A stretch of 64,000 nt of DNA from Serripes groenlandicus (GCA_031761405.1 JASEVX010000099.1:496001-560000); one strand, 5' to 3'; positions 1-10,926 are shown, counted from the stretch's first letter. Numbers and translations: made by a program. Notes: generated from the sequence alone by a model not told the origin.

Positions 1-97
1 GATGATAATGATGGTGACAATGCTGATGACAATGATGCTGATGATAATGATGATTATGCTGATGATGATGTTGATGATGGTGAAAATGCTGATGACA

Positions 98-154
<57 letters not shown>

Positions 155-215
155 GTGCTGATGGTGCTGATGATACTGCTGGTGAAAATGCTGATGACAA
201 TGATGATGATGATGA
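1..215. repeat. GAT/ATG trinucleotide microsatellite
   Basis: The window opens inside an array of GAT repeats with interruptions (GAC, GCT, GGT). The purest run is at about 100-150. The array continues off the left edge. The poly-Met/Asp open frames here are a by-product of the repeat. Confidence 0.95.
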
Positions 216-370
216 ACACGTTTCAAATTAAATATTACAAAAACAACTCATAAAACACGAATCAGTAGTATTATTAGCTAAAATGGTACGATAATTGTTG
301 ACACACGGTGATACCGAACGTATCGATAATCTGATTGGAGTTAAAAACTCTCCCTTCCTATTTCAGTCCA

Positions 371-585
371 TCGACCCTTTCTCAAATCTGCAGCAGACGA
401 TTTGAAAGTATTTTGGGGGATGTTATGATAACTCTCTACAAAATCAAAGAACAATTCTTGAATAAAGTTGAAAACATTGTGACCGAGTTAGAAATTGCAC
501 CGAGCAATATCTCATTTTGCCACAAATTATTCAAATGCAGTCTGCTGCAGATTTGTCGTCTTCGTGTGGGAAATGGTAAAGTAAG
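371..585 (-). mobile_element. degenerate TTAA-1 MITE copy
   Basis: The copy retains the diagnostic internal blocks (CTGCAGCAGACGA near 390, GAAAACATTGTGAC near 470, and a reverse-complement GCAGTCTGCTGCAG near 536), but both ends are eroded. TTAA-1 is the name used here for the commonest MITE of the window, described at 10697-10926. Confidence 0.6.
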
Positions 586-714
586 AGTAAACGTAAAATC
601 AAACCACAAACGAAGAGGGTCACGGTAATATTGCGTCGTAAGTTCGAGTAGCGATGGTTTAGCCGATACGGTATCCATCCTACAATGTTCACAAAAAAGA
701 TGGTTAAAATTACT

Positions 715-930
715 TTAACCCTTTCCCTCATACAGACGCTTTTTGACGCCTATGCAGCAGACGGCTTTTTGAAAACATAGTGACAAAAGTAGAAATTGCT
801 CAAAACGAGCAATTTCTCCTTTTTCCACAATGTTTTTCACTTTTAGTCATAGGTTATCCATTCAATTATAGAGATTTTCTATTTTTCAAAGTCGTCTGCT
901 TTAGAGTTGTCGTATGAGGGTAAGTGTTAA
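715..930 (+). mobile_element. TTAA-1 MITE
   Basis: A near-complete copy bounded by TTAA at 715-718 and 927-930. The left end is intact. In the right terminal repeat the final bases are altered to GGTAAGTG. Confidence 0.8.
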
Positions 931-1022
931 TAATGCATAACGATAAAACGCTAGTTATTACGTGTATATTGATATGTATTGAATTGCTTGATTGCATGTA
1001 TGTTGCTATTTGACTTTGACTA

Positions 1023-1128
1023 TCATTGTGGCAAATTGAGATATTGCTCATAATGAGATTTTCTATATTTTTTATTTGATAATTTCCAAGTCGTCTGCTG
1101 CAGATTTGTTGTAAGTGAGAAAGTGTTA
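1023..1128 (+). mobile_element. truncated TTAA-1 MITE
   Basis: Only the right half remains: a shortened central hairpin (GAGATATTGCTC) followed by CAAGTCGTCTGCTGCAGAT and a right end GAGAAAGTGTTAA. Confidence 0.6.
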
Positions 1129-1422
1129 ACCAGGATAAATGATGAGGCAGTTCATGAGAAAACGTACAAGTTAGCATTTCTTAGATGTGTATATTCAGAT
1201 CAGCGTGTCCCTCAGCTAAGTCGTATCAGAATTTACGCAAGTTGTGACGGAATCTTCTAACAAACATTTTTAAGACTTATATGGACACTGTAGATCTTGA
1301 ACAGACTGTGCGGATGCATAGGCTAATTTAGATCTAAACTATTAATGAAAACCAACTTGTAACTTTTCCCATGCACGGGCTAAAATGATATATGTCCAGG
1401 ATTGACCAAGGTGTTTTTCATC

Positions 1423-1653
1423 TTAAACCCTTTCCCTCATACGACAATTCTGCAGCAGACGACTTTGAACATAGTTTGACAAAAACTAGAAAATCTCTAT
1501 AATTGAATGGATAACCTATGACTAAAAGTGGAAAACATTGTGTCAAAAGGAGAATTTGCTCGTTTTGATAAATTTCTTTTTTTGTCACTATGTTTTCAAA
1601 AAGCCGTCTGCTGCATAGGCGTCAGAAAGTGTCTATATGAGGTAAAGGGTTAA
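1423..1653 (-). mobile_element. TTAA-1 MITE
   Basis: A full-length inverse copy. It starts TTAAACCCTTTCCCTCATAC and ends GTAAAGGGTTAA. The centre contains the GCTCGTTTTGAT version of the hairpin apex with some decay. Confidence 0.85.
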
Positions 1654-2273
1654 ACCATGCTGAAATTCCGTGACGTCACTGAATTTTACCCGTTCTTGAA
1701 TACTTATGGAGAATTATTTGTTGACAAAAATAACTTAGTGGATAAAAACAGCGAAGAATGTATACCAAGATTAGATTACACGAATGTGCGGGTTTATCTT
1801 GATATACATCATGCGTAGTTGCTGTTTATAACAAATGCATATGGCGTGATAGCATCGTGTTTCTTGAAGTCGCGTATAGCAGCATAGGGGTTAGAAAAAG
1901 TAGTTACGGTCATGAAGGTGCTGAATCAACATTTTAAATTGTTAAAACTTCTGCAAGTATTGCTAAGAGTGAAAACAAAGTAAGTTATAAGTAGTTCAAA
2001 CCTATTTTGGCAGTAAATGTTGAAAGAAATGTAAATTGAAAGTTATGAAAATGTGCACAATTTGTCTTACTGGGTATGTCTACGCAGTAAAAATGAAGCA
2101 TAAAAGACCAATTAGATGTTTATGCTACTGGAAAGTGAACTTTATTACTCTAATTACTGTAATCCTAGAATTAAGATTCTAATTGTTCAAGACAACTTTT
2201 TAAGTTTTAAAACTTTGACTATAATATCTATGTTGTTCAGAACCTTTAAGTATCGTCACTCTAAAGCTTCTGC
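1654..2273. other. intergenic, nothing recognised
   Basis: AT-rich sequence with no long open frame, no repeat family seen elsewhere in the window and no tRNA-like fold. Confidence 0.5.
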
Positions 2274-2333
2274 AACGCCGTGATATAACTGAACAATTGT
2301 TTAAAGCGGCGTAAAACACCAACAAATCAATCA
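2274..2333 (+). mobile_element. SINE tail fragment
   Basis: Contains AACGCCGTGATATAACTGAA followed by a GCGGCGTAAAACACC-like block. This is the conserved 3' tail shared by the tRNA-headed SINEs of this window (compare the inverse copies at 4044-4337 and 53085-53302). Confidence 0.6.
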
Positions 2334-2719
2334 CTCACAAGCTTATGTGGACCTACTTACAATGTACTGTGGCTTTATCTGAATGATTGGTGTCAATGCA
2401 GTTCCAGCAGGTGGGTGATGTTGGTTTCATACCAATCGGATCTCCCCGGGTAATTCCGTAATCCTTCGACACCGAGGTATTCCAATTGAGTTTCATACCT
2501 TTTACATTGTATATATAAGGTGTGGCACCGAAACATTTGAAAGCAATTTTCAAAACGAACAGATCTAAATGCGCAGGTTGGTATGGGACAAGCCTGTTGC
2601 TATATGCCATGTCGTTCCTTTTTACATGGGCAGGCTCATTTGATGACGTATTCCATAGGACCAATCAAAATACTTGGAGAAATCAAAACAACTTACAATG
2701 ACGGCTGAGTCGTTTGGAG
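2334..2719. other. intergenic, unassigned
   Basis: No gene recognised. The stretch lies between two SINE tails of opposite orientation (2274-2333 and 2720-2765), so it may be the interior of a composite or inverted SINE pair. The 103-residue minus-strand open frame here has no recognisable domain. Confidence 0.35.
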
Positions 2720-2765
2720 AGGGTTTAACGCCGCTTTCACAACTATTTCAGATTATCACGACGTT
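2720..2765 (-). mobile_element. SINE tail fragment, inverse
   Basis: GGGTTTAACGCCGCTTTCA followed by a TTTCAG-ATTATCACGACG block is the reverse complement of the common SINE tail. Confidence 0.55.
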
Positions 2766-2955
2766 GTATACGTTATTTGTTTGACCCGTCCCGCGTGAAA
2801 ACCGACACATTCCGTCTCAGGGGTATAGAGGTATTCCTGAAACAATAAATCCGCAGAAGACGAACATTGTCTGTCCGGGTTAGCCTGCGCGGCATGCTTA
2901 GCCTGATCAGTGTCGATACTTTTACGATATGTTGGTTTTCTCGCGTGACTGCTCA
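2766..2955. mobile_element. GAGCCG-TIR MITE, left end lost
   Basis: The right terminal repeat (GGTTTTCTCGCGTGACTGCTCA) and the internal blocks GCCTGCGCGGCATGCTTAG and ACATTCCGTCTCAG are present. Together they define a fourth MITE family, best seen complete at 44851-45112. Confidence 0.7.
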
Positions 2956-2994
2956 TTTGTGTTATCGTTAACCTACTCCCTCATGCAGACACAT

Positions 2995-3240
2995 CGAGGG
3001 CTTTGTGTGAAAGGGTTGTAACTAAAATTGGTATTTTTTTACCAAGGTTAATCACCTTACCATAAAGTCTTAATAACCGTTAAATCATTTTTATTGGTAA
3101 ACAATGTAAATTTAAGTGCCAATGCTCGTTCTGAGCAATGGCACCTACATTTGCATTGTTTACAAAGGGGTAAAAAATACCCCTAATCCAGGGTTTTCAA
3201 AATAGGGTTTGAGTTACAACCGTTTCACGCCAAGCCCTCG
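2995..3240 (-). mobile_element. CGAGGG MITE copy 1 (4-bp TSD ACAT)
   Basis: Terminal inverted repeats start CGAGGGC and end GCCAAGCCCTCG, with GTTGTAACTAAAA inside each end. ACAT is duplicated exactly at 2991-2994 and 3241-3244. The centre is a long hairpin (GTGCCAATGCTCG...GAGCAATGGCAC). The left TIR is more diverged than in the other copies. Confidence 0.9.
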
Positions 3241-3294
3241 ACATGTGGACGCGCATGCAGCGGACCACTTTCGTTATAAGTAAGGCATACAAAT

Positions 3295-3540
3295 CGAGGG
3301 CTTGGCGTGAAACAGTTGTAACTAAAAACCTATTTTGAAAACCCTGGTTTAGGGGCAATTTTGACCCTTTTGTAAACAATGCAAATTTAGGTGCCATTGC
3401 TCAAAACGAGCAATGGCACCTAAATTTCCATTGTTTATAAAAAAAAATGATTTAACGCTTATAAAGACTTTATGGCGAGGTGATTAACCTTGGTAAAAAA
3501 ATATAAATTTTAGTTACAACCGTGTCACAGCAAGCCCTCG
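3295..3540 (+). mobile_element. CGAGGG MITE copy 2 (4-bp TSD AAAT)
   Basis: This copy lies 54 bp after copy 1, in opposite orientation. AAAT is duplicated at 3291-3294 and 3541-3544. The central hairpin occupies 3374-3436, with base AAACAATG and apex GCTCAAAACGAGC. Confidence 0.92.
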
Positions 3541-3644
3541 AAATACACTTATTGCCGGATCTGTATCGGTGTTAACCGATTTTATTTATCTTACATCGAT
3601 TGAGAAACAAGATCACAACTTTTATTTATAACGCTTGATGTGCC

Positions 3645-3795
3645 GAGCCCCGGTAGCTCAGTCGGTAGCGATGCGGGCTGTCAATCCAGAGGTTGTGAGT
3701 TTGAATCCCGGCTCGGCCAACTTTCTTTCCGACGATTGACAAAAGTCAATGCGTCATTTGTCGTTCCACCAATGGGCTAAGTATATGTGGAAACG
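3645..3795 (+). mobile_element. tRNA-headed SINE, 3' truncated
   Basis: Box A-like GGTAGCTCAGTCGGTAGCG and box B-like GAGTTTGAATCCCGGCTCG are correctly spaced (about 3651-3715). A body block follows (GACAAAAGTCAATGCGTCAT and CACCAATGGGCTAAG). The 3' part is replaced by a TTAA-1 fragment near 3800. Confidence 0.8.
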
Positions 3796-3799
3796 CAGC

Positions 3800-3870
3800 C
3801 ACAATGTTTTCAAAAGTCGTCTGTTACAGATGCGACACAATGTGTCGTCATGTGTGAAAGGGTGAACATT
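3800..3870 (-). mobile_element. TTAA-1 MITE fragment
   Basis: ACAATGTTTTCAAAAGTCGTCTG through GTGTGAAAGGGTGAACA. This is only the terminal third of the element, fused to the preceding SINE. Confidence 0.5.
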
Positions 3871-3904
3871 GTGGGTCTGAGATATCCGACATGGTATAGT
3901 GACC

Positions 3905-4035
3905 TGTATAACGACTGCAGAGGAGGAGTGTCGGCCTCTCATACCAAAAGGTTCCCTTGTACGAGCCCCGTGATGAGCGGGTTCTGGATTTCTGGATTTT
4001 CCACATAAACGGCGCGACTACTGGTTAAGTCCCCA
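3905..4035. mobile_element. unclassified short interspersed repeat
   Basis: CCCGTGATGAGCGGGTTCTG plus a CACATAAACGGCGCGA-like block and TACTGGTTAAGTCCCCAGGA recur at about 51535-51612, so this is a dispersed repeat, possibly the 5' part of another SINE. Confidence 0.5.
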
Positions 4036-4043
4036 GGATTGAT

Positions 4044-4337
4044 TGATTGGGGTTTAACGCCGTTTTAAACAATTTCTCAGTTATATCACGGCGGCCAGTT
4101 CACCTACTCATGTTTGTCCAGGTTTCCCCATACCAGTAACAAACACAACAAACTTCCCAAGTAACTGGCTGCTTTTCCACATAGACTGTTTGCCCATAAG
4201 TGGAAGACGAATGACGCTTGTTGCATTGACTTTTATCAAATTTTATATTAGAAAGAATGATGGCCGAGCTGGGATTCGAACTCACAACCCCTGGATTGAG
4301 AGCCCGCGTCGCTACCGACTGAGCTACCGAGGCTCGG
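4044..4337 (-). mobile_element. tRNA-headed SINE, full length
   Basis: Read on the minus strand it begins with a tRNA-like head (complement of GGGATTCGAACTCACAACCC and GCTACCGACTGAGCTACCG). It continues through the CCAATGGGC-type body and AGCAGCCAGTTACTTGGGAA, and ends in the CGCCGTGATATAACTGAGAA tail with GGGGTTTAACGCC complement. It is a near-complete reference copy of the main SINE family here. Confidence 0.88.
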
Positions 4338-4524
4338 TTTACTCAAAGGAAAGACGTCGTCTCCGAAATTATAAATCTCGTACCCCAGATTCCCCTCATA
4401 ACCATGACACCCACAACAAATCGTACCGGATATACGATTTTTCACATCTAAGACAGAAATTACAACATGATTTCGAAACCGTCTCTGAATTAAAAATAAA
4501 AGTTTAAAATACCAACACTTAGAC

Positions 4525-4737
4525 TTAACTCTTTCAGCGCCGAATTGTTTAAAGTAGACTCTTCCATGTTCAAAATCGGGCGTCTCCATTGCTCATGTAA
4601 TAAACGTGTGGACTATTTGTATAACTAAAAGGCAAACAATGCTGATTTCAGGTGAGACAGCTCGTTACGAGCTGACTCACCTGTATCAGTATTGTTTACA
4701 CAAAGCTTAATATTGCCTTTGGCGCTGAAAGAGTTAA
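4525..4737 (+). mobile_element. TTAA-2 MITE
   Basis: Bounded by TTAA on both sides, with terminal repeat CTCTTTCAGCGCC and its complement GGCGCTGAAAGAG. The central hairpin runs from CAAACAATGCTGATTTCAGG through GTGAGACAGCTCGTTACGAG to the matching right arm. The open frames crossing it are by-products. Confidence 0.9.
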
Positions 4738-5321
4738 AAAATAAATAATTTGCAAGAAAATGTAAACTTTGCATTTATGCCACTAATGTCTCCTTTCAAG
4801 GTGGAAATCGTCTGCTGGAGAGAACATATCTGCAGCAGACGGCTTAAAAAAAAAAAAAATTGAGAAACATATGAAAGATATCTATCAAATTATGATTATC
4901 AAATACAGTTGAAATCATTGTGAAAATGAGAACATTATGAAAATCTCCAGAAGTTAAAGTTTTATATGATAGAGCAAGAAACACTATGGAAAATTGAAAT
5001 TTTAATCTCTTTAGGATTAAAAAGTCGTGACATGTGTGGCAAAAGTCGTCTGTATATTGGAAAAGGTTCTTGGTATATCTGTGTCAGTTAAAACAATAAA
5101 CAAAATGTAGTACGTGGCTACTTGATGGCCAATTCAGATGGCTCTCTCAATACTCGATAAACAATTAGTCATTCTGTATGTAAAAGTACAGCAGTTGTTG
5201 ACAACAATAAATAATAAATCCCGTATTTAGTAATGGACTATTATAGTTAATACACATTTGGTAGAATCATCCCTAAAAGGGATTTATTGCTATTGTCTTA
5301 CACCCTTATTCATTCATTCGT
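4738..5321. other. intergenic with eroded TTAA-1 pieces
   Basis: Isolated TTAA-1 words (CATATCTGCAGCAGACGGC near 4828, AAAAGTCGTCTG near 5040) and an A-run at 4847-4858. No gene is seen. Confidence 0.45.
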
Positions 5322-5551
5322 TTACTCTTTCCCACATACAGACGCTTTCTGATGCCTCTTCGGCATACGACTTTTGAAAACATTCTGACAAAAGGAGAAA
5401 TTGCTCAAAACGAGCAATTTCTCCTTTTGCCATAATGTTTTCAACCTTTTTTTCAGTGATTATACCTACATTTTAAGTGATTTTCTGTGATTTTGCCCAG
5501 ACAATTTCAAAGTCGTCTGCTGCAGATGTGCTGTTTGTGGGAAAGAGTTAA
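5322..5551 (+). mobile_element. TTAA-1 MITE
   Basis: The left flank is TTAC instead of TTAA and the right flank is TTAA (5548-5551). The central palindrome GAAATTGCTCAAAACGAGCA is intact. Confidence 0.85.
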
Positions 5552-6245
5552 GTTAATTTATCCTTTTCCATGCATAATTAACTATATTTATTGTTGGGCA
5601 AACCCCTGTCCTATGTTATACCATTTCAAACACCACGTGTATATTGGTTGTAACGAGTCTACAATTGTGAGCATTATAGACCATGATCAGTCTGCACAGT
5701 CTGATATTGGTCTACATTGCTCGCTACTCTTGCTACTTATATATAATAACTTGTCGAAAACCAAAGGCGGTGATAACTGTTGCATAGATTCAGCAGGAAA
5801 AGGGTTAAACGCGCGTGTATATTTACTGCAATGGGAATCCTACTTATTGTTTTATATGTTTACTTTTGTTTCCCAATTTGAATGGTGTTTCTGTCCGCTG
5901 TCTACAATGTAGCTGTTATATCACGGCGTTTACTTGGTAAATTAACAGCCTTGCTACCACAACTATATATATATATATATGAGCGCCATTTCTAAATTGT
6001 CCGCATTTGATGTTTGATATAAATATTTTATTTTAATACTTTATTTTTATGTTTGATATTATTGTTTAATATTACTATTACATTTATTGATTGTGTTATA
6101 TGCACTGAACTATTTCTTTTTCTTTGTTTTTGTTAAATGTATGTTGTATTGTATGGTCATGCATGACATGTCTGTAATAAGGCAATGGACAACTGTGTAT
6201 AGCCCGTAGGACTATATGTAAATAAACTGTTATCATATATAAAGG
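5552..6245. other. intergenic; possible retroelement or transcript 3' end
   Basis: Includes a short SINE-tail word (TTATATCACGGCG near 5918), a (TA)n run near 5966-5980, and an AT-rich stretch ending GTAAATAAACTG near 6220. The last looks like a polyadenylated 3' end. No coding region is recognised. Confidence 0.35.
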
Positions 6246-6320
6246 AGTTTGTATGACCCGACCAGGGATCGATACCTGGTCACCCGCTCCCTAAGCCGGC
6301 GCAACTATACCATGGTGATA
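6246..6320 (-). mobile_element. tRNA-like SINE head
   Basis: GTATGACCCGACCAGGGATC followed by GATACCTGGTCACCCGC is the complement of a box B region of the second SINE type (compare GACCCGGCCGGGGATCGAAC at 53266). Only the head is present. Confidence 0.5.
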
Positions 6321-6403
6321 GGTTTTCGTTTATCATAAATGGGAACCAGAAAACCTTCAATAACAGCCTTTCATGTAAAAATCCTTTTCGCTCCACAACA
6401 CGG

Positions 6404-6643
6404 TTAACCCTTCCCACCACCAAATGCGTTTTGATAAAATCTGCATCAGACGTCTTTTGAAAACTTTGTGGCAAAAGGAGGATTTGCTCATACTGTAATG
6501 AGCAATTTCTGCTTTTGCCGTAATGTTTTCAACTTTATTCAATTACAATTACAATTATGTCATTTGATAAGATTTTCAATATGTTTTCTTCCAAGTTTCC
6601 AAAGCCGTCTGCTACCGATTTATTGTATGTTGGAAAGGGTTAA
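6404..6643 (+). mobile_element. TTAA-1 MITE, CCCAC-type ends
   Basis: TTAA flanks at 6404-6407 and 6640-6643. This copy belongs to a sub-type whose ends read CCCTTCCCAC rather than CCCTTTCCCTCATA. The central hairpin includes ATGAGCAATTTCTGC. Confidence 0.8.
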
Positions 6644-6684
6644 GAGTACAAATGAACGAGGACGAAGCGTTTTATTGACGCATT

Positions 6685-7040
6685 ATTAAGTCACGACAAC
6701 GTACTGATTCTTAACACAGCCCGGGTTTTAGTCCGAGTCAATCATTTGAATAATAACACCGTTTGACCACATTACCCCCCCATGATACCGACAATTTTAT
6801 TGACATGTTTTTTAACCACGAAAGCGTACTAATTACCAACCTCTTCCGACATGTAGTCTGAGTAATAAACTTCAAATAATAACTTAGTCAACCTTAGGAA
6901 CTTTCCCCCTCCCGAATAATACAGATGAAACGAGAAACTAAGTGTTTAAATTTATTTCTTTTTCCAACCACGACGGCGTACTGATTCTCAACCCATTTCG
7001 TGTTTTAGTCCGAGTCAAACACTTGAGTATTGTAGTGGTG
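6685..7040. repeat. three diverged tandem units, ~130-150 bp
   Basis: The block CCACGANNGCGTACTNATT...GTNTGAGTNAA...ACTT recurs at about 6688-6760, 6805-6885 and 6955-7036. It is followed each time by variable spacer, indicating an old tandem repeat. Confidence 0.6.
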
Positions 7041-7161
7041 TACTATACGCTAACAACACATAATTATGCCTCTGACGACATTGAAAACAAACCCACGCAA
7101 ACATGAAAACTATCTTTAAAGGGATTCATGTATTACCCTTGAATACATCCCACATAACAAT

Positions 7162-7349
7162 TATGATACCCTGGGCAAATTGGCTGTACAAATCTCGTAC
7201 TCATGAATAATTTATCACGTGAAATGCAGCCTTTTGATTGGCCGCATGACATAAACCTTTTGCGATACTAAAATTACAGTGTTGTTACGGAGGAAATCGT
7301 GGTGCATGCTTTACGAAAATTCGCTAGCCAATTTGCCCAGGGTATCATA
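7162..7349. repeat. perfect 24-bp inverted repeat pair
   Basis: Bases 7162-7185 (TATGATACCCTGGGCAAATT plus GGCT) are the exact reverse complement of 7326-7349. The 140-bp spacer has no open frame. This may be a small foldback element or the ends of a MITE; no target duplication is obvious. Confidence 0.75.
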
Positions 7350-7387
7350 TATTTTATGAATAGCCTGGGTACCGAGGATGCATTGAA

Positions 7388-7516
7388 TAGTGTTGAAAAC
7401 ATAGTGGCAAATGAAGAAATTGCTCATAACGAGCAATTTCTTCATTTTCCACTATGTTTTCAAATATCGTCTGCTGCAGAGGCGACATATAGCGTCTGAA
7501 TGTGGGAAAGGGTTAA
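7388..7516 (-). mobile_element. truncated TTAA-1 MITE
   Basis: Central hairpin (GAAGAAATTGCTCATAACGA and complement) plus one terminal arm ending GGGAAAGGGTTAA. The other arm is absent. Confidence 0.75.
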
Positions 7517-7555
7517 GCTTTCTCTAAAAACGGACCACTGTTGAAGAAAGAAAAA

Positions 7556-7703
7556 GAATCATAAAGAGCAATTTCTCGTATTGCCTCAATGTTTTCAATT
7601 AAATTTCAATAAACATAATTTAATTCGTCGATAATGTTGTCTAGATTTGTTTCATAATTGCCTTATGCACTGCATATTTGCTGTATGTGGGAAAATGGGT
7701 TAA
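7556..7703 (+). mobile_element. degenerate TTAA-1 MITE, right part
   Basis: GAGCAATTTCTCGTATTGCC through TTTTCAATT and ending GTATGTGGGAAAATGGGTTAA. Confidence 0.55.
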
Positions 7704-7852
7704 CAACAATATGGGTCGGAATGGAGAATTGCTCAAAATGAGATATATCCCCTTTTTCCCCGAACATTTTGACAATGTAACACAATTAGACAGCTAATGG
7801 TACAGACGTAACTTTCACACGAGATGTTTTGGTGTTAGACATCGTTTTCAAC

Positions 7853-7995
7853 AGCATATCAGTCGGTAGCGACGCGGGCTGTCAATCAAGGGGTTGTGAG
7901 TTCGAATCCCAGCTCGGCCAACATTCTTTCCGACGTTTTACAAAAGTAATTGTGACCTGCGTCATTCGTCTTTCACCAATGGGCTGTAAGGGTTA
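7853..7995 (+). mobile_element. tRNA-headed SINE fragment
   Basis: CAGTCGGTAGCGACGCGGGC, then GTGAGTTCGAATCCCAGCTC, then the CACCAATGGGCT body. The first bases of box A and the whole tail are missing. Confidence 0.75.
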
Positions 7996-7999
7996 AGTA

Positions 8000-8954
8000 G
8001 ACTTGAGAAACTATTATTTTAGGCATTAACCCTAATTATAAGCACTAAATACTACTTTTAACATCTTAAATAAGGTTTGGACACATTCAAGCATTTATGT
8101 TTTACAAACTATAAAGTAAACCAGTTTAGAGACTTATAAACGTGATTTAATACAAGATGCGGTAACATGCTGCATATACACTCCCCTGTTAAGATATAAA
8201 TAAATAACACGTGAATAATTAATGTGCGGTTAAGCGATAACAGTTCTTAGAATTGACAATAAAATAAATAGATAGCGTGTTACATGAGCCACGTTAAAAA
8301 ACACATTCGTGGCATACATAAATCGGCGCTGATCTTGATAACCATATTCGCCATCTTGTCGTATGGTGTCTGTCAAATCCATTGATTAATCGGATCATAT
8401 ATATATATACACTGTAAATAAAGATTCAAGATTCAAACTCTCTTTATTTCGTAACGTAAACATACATGTTTCTTGTAACGTGATAGGTGTATATATATTT
8501 ATGTTATCAACGTGACATAATAAATCATTATGTTACAGCTAATACTAATAATAGTGTAAAAGGCATATTCAACTCATACTGATAGTAATTCAATTCAAGT
8601 TTGAATGATCATGGTAAAGTTATTTGATAGAATACATATACTGATTAGATAAATGAATGCAAAGGGAGGATGAACCAAACCTGGTGCATATACTAATATA
8701 TATGTCTGGAACTTTAAATCCATTACTAAATAAATACCAAACTCTTACGGAAATCGTTGGACCCTTAGGGTGTTCTAATTTTTAAATTTAAATTTGTCAC
8801 TGGAATAAAGGATTCATTGATTGAATAATTCATATACTGAAAAGGTGGCTGTATATAGTTTGATTGGTAAATTCGCGATCGGTAGGTAACGTTTAGTTTA
8901 CTGAACGTAATGTTTGTCTTCAAGAACGAACTGAATTAACGAAAGTTGACTATC
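8000..8954. other. intergenic; possible LINE/transcript 3' ends
   Basis: AT-rich. Two polyadenylation-like contexts occur (GTAAATAAAGATTCAAGATT near 8415, CTGGAATAAAGGATTCATTG near 8799), followed by short A/T repeats, which resembles truncated retroelement 3' ends. No coding potential seen. Confidence 0.35.
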
Positions 8955-9182
8955 TTAACCCTTTCCCACATACAGCAAATATGCAGCGGACGACTTTGAA
9001 AACATTTACTCAGGACATGGAAAATCTCTAGAAATGTAGGTATAATTACTGAAAAAAGTCGAAAACATTGTGGCAAAAGGAGAAATTGCTCGTTTTGAGC
9101 AATTTCTCCTTTGGTCACAATGTTTTCAAAAGTCGTCAGCTGCAGAGGCGTCAGAAAGTGTCTGCATGAGGGGAATGGTTAA
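8955..9182 (-). mobile_element. TTAA-1 MITE
   Basis: TTAA flanks at 8955-8958 and 9179-9182. This copy shows the longest near-perfect central hairpin (about 9060-9127, stem about 30 bp, apex GCTCGTTTTGAGC). Confidence 0.88.
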
Positions 9183-10001
9183 AACAAAACGTGCCATGTT
9201 TTCTGTCATAAAAATCATAGGTCACGTGATATTAACTCGCACCGATCTAATATTTTACGTTTTTTCACAGTCGTCTTATTTATTATTTGATTGATTGTTT
9301 AGTGATTTAAGATTCCAGTTATATCACGGCGTCGTGACAGGTGCCAGTCTCGTTTAAAATCTAAAAATAGCATTTGACTATATATTGACAAGGTACATTT
9401 CCTATTCTTACGGACCGCGACATCACTAAGGTGACATTTGGTTTTTAATTATTCGACATATTTTCCTGTATCAATTTATGACAAAGCGCCTTATACATCA
9501 TTTCAAACGCGTACAAGAGAGAAAAGGAAATGTCCTTCCGAAAGAAGCGTAGTTTTGTGTTTTTATTAAAATATCGTTTACAGTTATACCCGATTTTCAT
9601 GTTAAATGAGTTGATCGTAGAAAATAGCCGGAGATAAAGATTTTCAGCGCGCAACTCATGAATACAGATTACTTACCGTGTTTTATAGCTGTTAAATAAG
9701 TAATATATAATTTCCCTATGATAGCAGCGCATTAAAATTATATGACACTTCTTAAAAATGGAAAAATCATCTGATTTACGAGTTTTTACTCGGACCTCAT
9801 GTCACCTCAGTGCTTCTCCGAGCAGTAGTTTTACATTAAAAGCTACATCAGGCTTATAATTCCATTAACTCTAATAACATGTCTTCAACATGTCTGTATT
9901 GTCCGTGTACATTGAACTGGCGAATGGTGAACATGTAACAACGTCGGCTATACATGTAGTATATACTCATAATGCGACAAATTATTTGACACGGATAATA
10001 C
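9183..10001. other. intergenic with SINE-tail fragment
   Basis: GATTGATTGTTTAGTGATTT and TTATATCACGGCGTCG at 9288-9335 are an inverse SINE tail. The rest, including a 69-residue minus-strand frame at 9445-9654, shows no recognised feature. Confidence 0.4.
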
Positions 10002-10263
10002 ATGAGAGCTTTCCCGCGAGAAAACCAATACTATGACATCTGCGTAATGTATCGACCTAGATCAGCCTGCGCTATCCGCGCAGACTGATCCGGGCCGACA
10101 TATTCCGTCTCAGATGTGTAGAGTAATGATTCATGAAACAGAAAATCCACAGGAGGGGAAAAGTGTATGACCGGATAAGCCTGCGCGGCATGCTTAGGCT
10201 GATCCGGATCGATACTTTACACAGAGTCTACAATGACGGTTTGTTTTCTCGCGTGACGGCTCA
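10002..10263. mobile_element. GAGCCG-TIR MITE
   Basis: TGAGAGCTTTCCCGCGAGAA at the left and TTCTCGCGTGACGGCTCA at the right form the terminal repeats. The interior holds AGCCTGCGCTATCCGCGCAG, itself palindromic. Confidence 0.8.
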
Positions 10264-10696
10264 ACAAATAAACATTACACTTTATTTATATTTAGCATGA
10301 GTGCATTAAAATTGGTCATCCACAGCATATTCGTGATAAATCCTTCAAGATATAAACTTTGTTTATTTGTTTTCACTTTATTTTTCGCAGAAAGGAAGTA
10401 AAAGATACAATATTAGTCTCCCACAAGTCTTTAGCATCGAGGATCTAGCGGTATCACTCTTCTCAGAAAACATCTACGGAAAAGGACGAAACTATAGCAT
10501 CATCTTTTCTTGCAATGACGTTAGATAGTAGCTTTTGTGAATGTTTCAAAGGTCAAGTTAGGGGAAGAAAAGATACAAGGGGTGGCTGTTTGATCAAGTA
10601 TGAACAGTTTGTTTAGCCTAACGGGTAAACACACTATTTATCGAATCAAATTGTGTTCGCTTTGCATGGTCAATCAATTAACATACATACATTTTA
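10264..10696. other. intergenic, nothing recognised
   Basis: No repeat shared with the rest of the window and no plausible exon. Confidence 0.45.
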
Positions 10697-10926
10697 TTAA
10701 CCCTTTCCCCCATATAGACACTTTCTGACGCCTCTGCAGCAGACGACTATTTGAAAACATAGTGACAAAAGAAGAAATTGCTCAAAACGAGCAATTTCTC
10801 CTTTTTCCACAATGTTTTCCACTTTTGGTCATAGGTTATCCATTCAATTATAGAGATTATCTATCTTTTGTCAAAATATGTTCAAAGTCGTCTGCTGCAT
10901 AATTGTCGTATGAGGGAAAGGGTTAA
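10697..10926 (+). mobile_element. TTAA-1 MITE, reference copy
   Basis: A full 222-bp element between TTAA at 10697-10700 and 10923-10926. Terminal repeats begin CCCTTTCCC and end GGGAAAGGG. CTGCAGCAGACGACT-type words lie inside each end, and a ~65-nt hairpin is centred on GCTCAAAACGAGC. There is no open frame, so it must be moved in trans. TTAA duplication with CCCTTT ends matches what is known of piggyBac-type elements; that assignment is an inference. Confidence 0.92.

Noticed and set aside
2..253. 83-residue Met/Asp-rich frame
   Set aside because: Translation of a GAT microsatellite; no start context or domain.
3645..3720. tRNA gene
   Set aside because: The tRNA-like head continues into a body repeated elsewhere in the window, so it is a SINE; the acceptor stem does not close well. 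The same applies to the other heads.
4190..4589. Overlapping 105- and 113-residue frames
   Set aside because: They run through SINE and TTAA-2 sequence on opposite strands.
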